Assembly (NCBI GenBank): GCA_024234875.1
Contig: JACKNM010000003.1
Location: forward strand, 488,001-552,000
DNA: 64,000 bases
Source of the DNA: Ectothiorhodospiraceae bacterium
GTDB taxonomy: Bacteria; Pseudomonadota; Gammaproteobacteria; HK1
Reading direction: 5' to 3'
The notes below the pieces were generated by a model, which had not been told where the DNA came from, made no database searches, and worked only from the letters and a program-made list of their open reading frames with translations. A program made the translations under genes and the position numbers. Position 1 is the first letter of the stretch, and the number at the start of each line of letters is the position of its first letter. Below, piece by piece: positions 60,210 to 64,000 of this stretch.

Positions 60210-60251
60210 ATGCTCCGTCGTCGCCGGCGGAGCCGCCCTGATCCCCGTCAA
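60210..60251 (-). promoter_or_regulatory. FNR-type promoter F (towards Hsp20)
   Basis: On the minus strand TTGACGGGGATCAG (60251-60238), two bases off TTGAT-N4-ATCAA, then a 22-nt gap and GAGCAT (60215-60210). On the plus strand, GTGCAT lies 21 nt beyond the site, so the divergent DksA-type gene could share it. Confidence 0.55.
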
Positions 60252-60331
60252 CGGCTTCGATCGCCTCGAACGGTGCATGACGTGTAGCATGAGCGCTCGG
60301 GTGCGACAGCACGTCCAGTGGAGATGTGTCG

Positions 60332-60718
60332 ATGGCCGGATCGGACCGTGCGCGGTTGAGCGAGGCGCAGCGCCAGGAGCTGGGAGAGCGGCTGCGTGCC
60401 GAGTACGCTCGCTTGCGCGCCGAGATCGAGGAGGAGCGCCACGACGCATCGCCCGAGATGCTCGGCAGCCGGACCGACGAGCCACGGGAGAGCTCGGCAG
60501 AGTCGGTCGTGGAAGGGCTGCGCGACGTCGCCGGCGCGCTGCTCGGAATGCACGTCGGCGAGGCGGCCGATCTGCGTGCGGCCATCGAGCGGATGGAGGA
60601 CGGCTCGTACGGCGAATGCGTCGATTGTGGCGAGGTGATCGGCTACGAGCGACTACTCGCCCATCCCGCCGCCGCGCGCTGCGTCGGCTGTCAAGGACGG
60701 CGCGAGGCGGCGCGCTGA
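60332..60718 (+). CDS. DksA/TraR-type zinc-finger protein
   Basis: A 128-residue protein with a long helical hairpin (SEAQRQELGERLRAEYARLR; VVEGLRDVAGALLGMHVGEA) and a C-terminal C4 zinc finger (GECVDCGEVIGYERL; ARCVGCQGRREA). Such proteins enter the RNA polymerase secondary channel. The acidic tip residues of DksA are not obvious here. ATG 60332 has GGAG eight bases upstream; GTG 60326 is in frame. Confidence 0.88.
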   Translation: MAGSDRARLSEAQRQELGERLRAEYARLRAEIEEERHDASPEMLGSRTDEPRESSAESVVEGLRDVAGALLGMHVGEAADLRAAIERMEDGSYGECVDCGEVIGYERLLAHPAAARCVGCQGRREAAR

Positions 60719-60739
60719 CCCGTCCTCGGGCGCCACCAG

Positions 60740-60774
60740 GCCAGAAAAGAAAGAGGCGGCACCTCGGCCGCCTC
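60740..60774 (-). terminator. Rho-independent terminator of the FNR gene
   Basis: On the minus strand GAGGCGGC-CGAGGT-GCCGCCTC (stem 8 bp) is followed by TTTCTTTTCT, a clear T-rich tail. It lies about 90 nt beyond the FNR stop at 60861. Confidence 0.85.
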
Positions 60775-60860
60775 GAAGCACCGGAACGACGGTGCATGGA
60801 GGAGAGTCGGAAGGGCGAGGGCGCTCGCGCACCCCCGTCCGAACGCGATGCAATCCTGCC

Positions 60861-61619
60861 TCAGTGCGCTGCCGCGCGCCGGGAGGGGGGAGCCTCCTCG
60901 GCCAGGGCCTCCAGCGCCGCGAGGTCACGGATGCGAATTCGGTTGCGCTGCACGGTGATGATGTCGTGCTCCTGGAGTCGGGTCAGGATGCGGCTCACCG
61001 TCTCCACCGCCAGCGCGAGATAGCTACCGATGTCGGCGCGCGACATCGCGAGGTTCACCTCGTACGGGGAGTAACCCTGCACCCGCCGCCGCTCGGCCTG
61101 CTCGAGCAGGAACGCCGCCAGGCGTTGCTCGGCGGTTCGCTGGCCGAGGCGCAGCAGCAGCGCCTCGTCGCGCACGATGGTGCTGCTCAGATGCTTCAGC
61201 AGCCGGAGCTGAACCGTCGGCGAGCGCATGCAGAGCGCGGTCAGCCGGTCGAACGGCAGCACGCAGATGGAGCAGGTGTCGAGCGCCTCGGCGCTGCACA
61301 CGTGCTGGCCGCTCGCGATCGCGTCGGCTCCGACCAGATCCCCGGGCAGGTGGAATCCGGTCACGTGCACGTCTCCCTGCGAGGAGATGACGTAGGTCTT
61401 CACCGCGCCGGAGCGGACCACGTAGACGTTCTCGAAACTCTCGCCGGCTCGGAACAGGTGCTCTCCGCGGTGGACGATTCGCGGCACCACCGGGATGTCG
61501 TGTCTGCCGCTCGCCTCGGGGTTGTCCGCGTCGCGGGCCATGCAGCTTCCGATGTGGCCGCAGTTCTCGCAGCGCGCTTGGCGGCCGCCGATGGAGATGA
61601 CCTGGGCAGTCGGGCTCAT
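60861..61619 (-). CDS. fnr: FNR-type oxygen-sensing regulator
   Basis: A 252-residue Crp/Fnr regulator with the FNR cluster ligands C17-x2-C20-x5-C26 (RCENCGHIGSCMA) and C119 in TCSICVLPF, aligned with E. coli C20, C23, C29 and C122. It should hold a 4Fe-4S cluster that oxygen destroys. The recognition helix LAVETVSRILTRL has E206, S209 and R210 for TTGAT half-sites. It is the natural reader of the FNR-type promoters in this window. ATG 61619 is chosen; it is preceded by GAGGAGG. Confidence 0.94.
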   Translation of the reverse strand: MSPTAQVISIGGRQARCENCGHIGSCMARDADNPEASGRHDIPVVPRIVHRGEHLFRAGESFENVYVVRSGAVKTYVISSQGDVHVTGFHLPGDLVGADAIASGQHVCSAEALDTCSICVLPFDRLTALCMRSPTVQLRLLKHLSSTIVRDEALLLRLGQRTAEQRLAAFLLEQAERRRVQGYSPYEVNLAMSRADIGSYLALAVETVSRILTRLQEHDIITVQRNRIRIRDLAALEALAEEAPPSRRAAAH

Positions 61620-61718
61620 GGTGGTCCTCCTCTCGCCTTTCCGGCTGTTCGGTTTCGGACCGGGGCGATGGTTCACCCCGACGTCGAGGAGGATTCTGGA
61701 CAGACGAGGCGGCCCGCT

Positions 61719-61740
61719 CCATACGGGATTCCCCGTATGG
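61719..61740. promoter_or_regulatory. Palindrome upstream of fnr
   Basis: CCATACGGGATTCCCCGTATGG is a near-perfect inverted repeat (9-bp arms) about 100 nt before the fnr start, in the gap to the receiver gene. It does not resemble an FNR site. A binding site for a FixJ/NarL-type regulator is possible, since fixJ is next door. Confidence 0.5.
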
Positions 61741-61785
61741 GGGCGACCGGGGCCGGCGCGGGCGAGCCGCAGAGGGGTCGGGGGC

Positions 61786-62211
61786 TCAGCCGGTGGGGAC
61801 GTTCCCCAGCACGGACTGCACCGTGGACACCAGCTCCTCGTCGTGGAAGGGCTTGCGCAGCACCGCCACGGCTCCGGCCGCGCGGGCGCGCTCGGTCAGG
61901 GCGTGATCGGTGTAGGCGGTGATGATGATGACCGGTAGCTGGATGTCGAGGTCGCTCAGCATCTCCTGCAGCTCGACCCCGGTCATCCCCGGCATCTGCA
62001 GATCGAGCACGAGACAACCCGTCTGGCTCGCGTCGAACACCTGGAGAAACTCCTGGGCGGACCCGCAGCACCGCGTCTGCCAGCCGCAGACCCGCAACAG
62101 CATGTCGAGCGCCGCCCGGACCGCGGCGTCGTCGTCGACGACGAAGACCGTCGGTCGCACCGCCCGCGGCCGATCCACGGCGGCACGACACAAATGGGTG
62201 TGCATGTCCAT
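61786..62211 (-). CDS. Stand-alone receiver (response regulator without output domain)
   Basis: About 141 residues: a REC domain with VFVVDDDAAVRAALDMLLR, the phospho-site aspartate in GCLVLDLQMPGMTGVELQ, and the lysine in AVLRKPFHDEELV. No output domain follows; the protein ends soon after (VQSVLGNVPTG). It may feed phosphate to or from the FixL-type kinase or gate other steps. The start is uncertain (ATG 62211 or 62205). An FNR-type site lies upstream (promoter G). Confidence 0.9.
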   Translation of the reverse strand: MDMHTHLCRAAVDRPRAVRPTVFVVDDDAAVRAALDMLLRVCGWQTRCCGSAQEFLQVFDASQTGCLVLDLQMPGMTGVELQEMLSDLDIQLPVIIITAYTDHALTERARAAGAVAVLRKPFHDEELVSTVQSVLGNVPTG

Positions 62212-62275
62212 CTCGCCCGCTCTGGCAGGTTGCTCCGCCGACCCCGAGGCGCGCCTCGAATGCGCGTCGAGTGGG

Positions 62276-62317
62276 AGTAGACCGCACACGCGAGCGAGCC
62301 CTGTTGACCTGCGTCAA
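62276..62317 (-). promoter_or_regulatory. FNR-type promoter G (towards receiver gene)
   Basis: TTGACGCAGGTCAA on the minus strand (62317-62304), an exact inverted repeat with TTGAC half-sites, then a 22-nt gap and TCTACT (62281-62276). The receiver gene begins about 65 nt further on. Confidence 0.6.
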
Positions 62318-62403
62318 TTGGGGTCGGTTGGAATCGAGCCCGAGCGCCCCGATATCGGACCGCGGTCACGGCGCGGTGATTCGGGTCACGAGCGAGGGGA
62401 GAT

Positions 62404-63006
62404 TCATTCCTGCGCGAGCAGTCTCGCCAACGCCGCCGCCGAGCGGACCTCCATCTTGCGCATCCCGCGTGAGCGATGGAGCTCCACCGTGCGCTCGCTG
62501 ATGTCGAGGTCGATGGCGATGACCTTGTTCGCACTGCCCGCCGCCACCCGCTCCAGCACCTCGCGCTCGCGCGGCGTCAGCAGGGCCAGCCGCTCGCGGA
62601 CGCTCGCCTCGCGCTCGGCGCGCTCGCGGGCCTCGGCGGCCCGCGCCAACGCCGCCTCGACCTGGGCCAGGAGCGTCTCCGGGTCGTAGGGCTTCTGAAC
62701 GAAATCGACCGCCCCCGACTTCAACGCCTGCACCGCCGCCGGCACGTCACCGTGGCCGGTCAGGAAGATCGTCGGCAGGCTCACCGCCTCCTCGATCAGG
62801 CGTTGTTGCAGCTCGAGACCGGAGAGCCCGGGCATCTGCAGGTCGACGATGAGGCAGCCGGAGCTGTCGGGGTCGTGCTCGGCGAGAAACGCCTCGGCGG
62901 TGGCGAATGCGCGGGACTGGAGGCCCGCGGCGGACAGCAGGAGCTCGAGGCTCCGGCGCACCGCCTCGTCGTCGTCGACGACGAACACCACCGGGCTCGC
63001 CGTCAC
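62404..63006 (-). CDS. fixJ: FixJ-family response regulator
   Basis: A 200-residue regulator. The receiver has VFVVDDDEAVRRSLELLL, the phospho-site in GCLIVDLQMPGLSGLEL, and the FixJ-type loop FLTGHGDVPAAVQALKSGAV with lysine in FVQKPYD. A LuxR-type HTH follows (LTPREREVLERVAAGSANKV; DLDISERTVELHRSRGMRKM). It starts at GTG 63006, overlapping the kinase stop by 4 nt, so the pair is co-translated. It should respond to the adjacent FixL-like kinase. Confidence 0.93.
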   Translation of the reverse strand: MTASPVVFVVDDDEAVRRSLELLLSAAGLQSRAFATAEAFLAEHDPDSSGCLIVDLQMPGLSGLELQQRLIEEAVSLPTIFLTGHGDVPAAVQALKSGAVDFVQKPYDPETLLAQVEAALARAAEARERAEREASVRERLALLTPREREVLERVAAGSANKVIAIDLDISERTVELHRSRGMRKMEVRSAAALARLLAQE

Positions 63007-64000
63007 TCGCCGTCGACCCCGGTGGCGTCGGCGCGCGGAAGCTGGAAGCGGAACGTGGCGCCGCACGGCGACGCCGACTCCGCCACCAGCTTGCCGTGGT
63101 GCGCATCGATGATCGATCGACTGATCGCCAGCCCGACCCCCATGCCGCTCGGCTTGGTGGTGTAGAAGCGCTCGAAGACCCGGCCGGGATCGTCGGCCGG
63201 CAGTCCTGGTCCGGTGTCGGCGACGGTCACCTCGATCGGCCCACGGCGCGTGGCGGCGCTGCGGATGGTGAGCTGGCGGTCACCCGGTGGGCGCTCGGCC
63301 ATCGCCTCCACCGCGTTGCGCGCGAGGTTGAGGATCACCTGCTCCACCTGGACCTTGTCGGCGATGGCCGCCGGCAGCGCCGGGTCCAGCTCGAGCTGGA
63401 CCCGAATCTGACTGCGCCGGATCTCGTGGTCGATCAGGGACAGCACCTCCCGAATGCAGACGTTGACGTCGGTCGGGGCGTGTCTCGCGTGCTCCTTGCG
63501 GGCGAAGGCGCGCAGGCGGTGGATGATCCCGCCGGCGCGCTCGGCCTGGGAGCCGATCTGGCGCAGCGCGTCGGCGAGCAGCTCGGGATCGGGGTCCGGC
63601 ATCTTCATCAGCCGCTCGCAGGCCCGGGCGAAGCCGACGATGGCGGTGAGCGGCTGATTGACCTCGTGCGCGATGCCGGAGGTCATCTCGCCCAGCTCCA
63701 GCAGCCGGGTGGCATGGGCGAGCTCGTCCAGGCGCAGCCGTGCCTGCTGCTCGGTGCGGCGCCGGTCCGAGATGTCCCGAATCATGCCGGTGAATCGGCG
63801 ACGTCCGGCGTGCACCAGCTCCGACACCGCGAGCTCGGCCGGGAAGACCGAGCCGTCCTTGCGTCGGGCCTCGACCTCGCGCCCGACGCCGATGATCCGC
63901 GGCGCGCCGCCGGCCCGATACCTGGCGATGTAGTGGTCGTGGCGCTCCGCGTGCTCGGCGGTCATCAGCATGCTGACGTTGCGTCCCAGCAACTCCTCCG
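63003..64000 (-). CDS. fixL: FixL-like PAS sensor histidine kinase, C-terminal part (clipped)
   Basis: The visible 332 residues hold the end of a PAS domain, a coiled linker, the phosphoacceptor segment (TSGIAHEVNQPLTAIVGFAR) and a HATPase domain (NLARNAVEAM, VTVADTGPGLP, GMGVGLAISRSIID). Against my memory of B. japonicum FixL, the PAS segment RHDHYIARYR keeps the haem-ligand histidine (H200) and R206, and IIGVGREV keeps R220, while H214 is arginine. Haem-based oxygen sensing is therefore possible, though similar H-D-x-Y motifs occur in kinases not shown to bind haem. The N-terminus lies beyond the window. Confidence 0.88.
   Translation of the reverse strand, partial: EELLGRNVSMLMTAEHAERHDHYIARYRAGGAPRIIGVGREVEARRKDGSVFPAELAVSELVHAGRRRFTGMIRDISDRRRTEQQARLRLDELAHATRLLELGEMTSGIAHEVNQPLTAIVGFARACERLMKMPDPDPELLADALRQIGSQAERAGGIIHRLRAFARKEHARHAPTDVNVCIREVLSLIDHEIRRSQIRVQLELDPALPAAIADKVQVEQVILNLARNAVEAMAERPPGDRQLTIRSAATRRGPIEVTVADTGPGLPADDPGRVFERFYTTKPSGMGVGLAISRSIIDAHHGKLVAESASPCGATFRFQLPRADATGVDGE

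Noticed and set aside
63003..64000. Firm assignment as an oxygen-sensing haem kinase
   Set aside because: The PAS is incomplete here and similar H-D-x-Y motifs occur in kinases not known to bind haem; kept as a hypothesis only.

Overview
The window is a 64 kb, very GC-rich chromosomal segment of a Gram-negative bacterium, most likely a proteobacterium and plausibly a gammaproteobacterium. Supporting content includes an oxygen-independent HemN, an FNR with the classic cysteine spacing, a FixL/FixJ pair, a LexA-ImuA-ImuB cassette, a MshQ-like DUF6701 protein, a PEP-CTERM-type exported protein, CbpA/CbpM, CysQ and TrxC. No tRNA, rRNA, CRISPR array, prophage or transposase gene was recognised.

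Layout. 0-2.5 kb: a clipped membrane protein, a frameshifted acetyltransferase, an alpha/beta hydrolase and a PEP-CTERM-like exported protein. 2.5-5.9 kb: a divergent acyl-CoA oxidation locus (small protein, crotonase, two acyl-CoA dehydrogenases). 6-11.5 kb: an SLC13-type permease with TrkA-C domains, then a four-domain rhodanese, a metallo-beta-lactamase hydrolase and a DUF2797 protein. 11.5-19 kb: a Fur-box-like palindrome, a CHAP hydrolase, methylmalonate-semialdehyde dehydrogenase, a 1314-residue DUF6701 protein and a HIT protein. 19-22.2 kb: an SOS mutagenesis operon (lexA, imuA, imuB) behind a LexA box. 22.2-31 kb: gamma-glutamyltransferase, a periplasmic protein, a universal stress protein (USP) and a complete oligopeptide ABC transporter. 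31.4-34 kb: an EF-hand lipoprotein, an anti-sigma/ECF sigma pair and an unknown protein. 34-46.4 kb: oxidoreductase, CysQ, SDR, a glyoxalase-like protein, a DHH phosphoesterase, a receiver-cyclase fusion, an amidase, CobT and CobS, and a tandem USP.

46.5-64 kb is the most coherent part. It holds two Hsp20 proteins, a further USP, CBS-domain proteins, a cytochrome c, HemN, two Crp/Fnr regulators (one with an iron-sulfur cysteine set, one without), CbpA/CbpM, TrxC, a DksA/TraR-type protein, a lone receiver, and FixJ with the C-terminal part of a FixL-like kinase. Seven FNR-type inverted repeats lie in front of genes in this stretch. Six of them have a -10-like hexamer exactly 22 nt downstream, several ending in AGCAT; the seventh has one at 21 nt. 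I read the stretch as a low-oxygen and stress-survival island: oxygen would be sensed by FNR and possibly by the FixL-type PAS domain, and the outputs are haem synthesis, chaperones, stress proteins and redox repair.

Intergenic gaps also hold two families of short palindromic repeats (REP-like) near 6, 12.7 and 19 kb. Start sites were chosen from Shine-Dalgarno sequences and family length and are stated where uncertain. All functions are from reading motifs by eye; no database search was possible.
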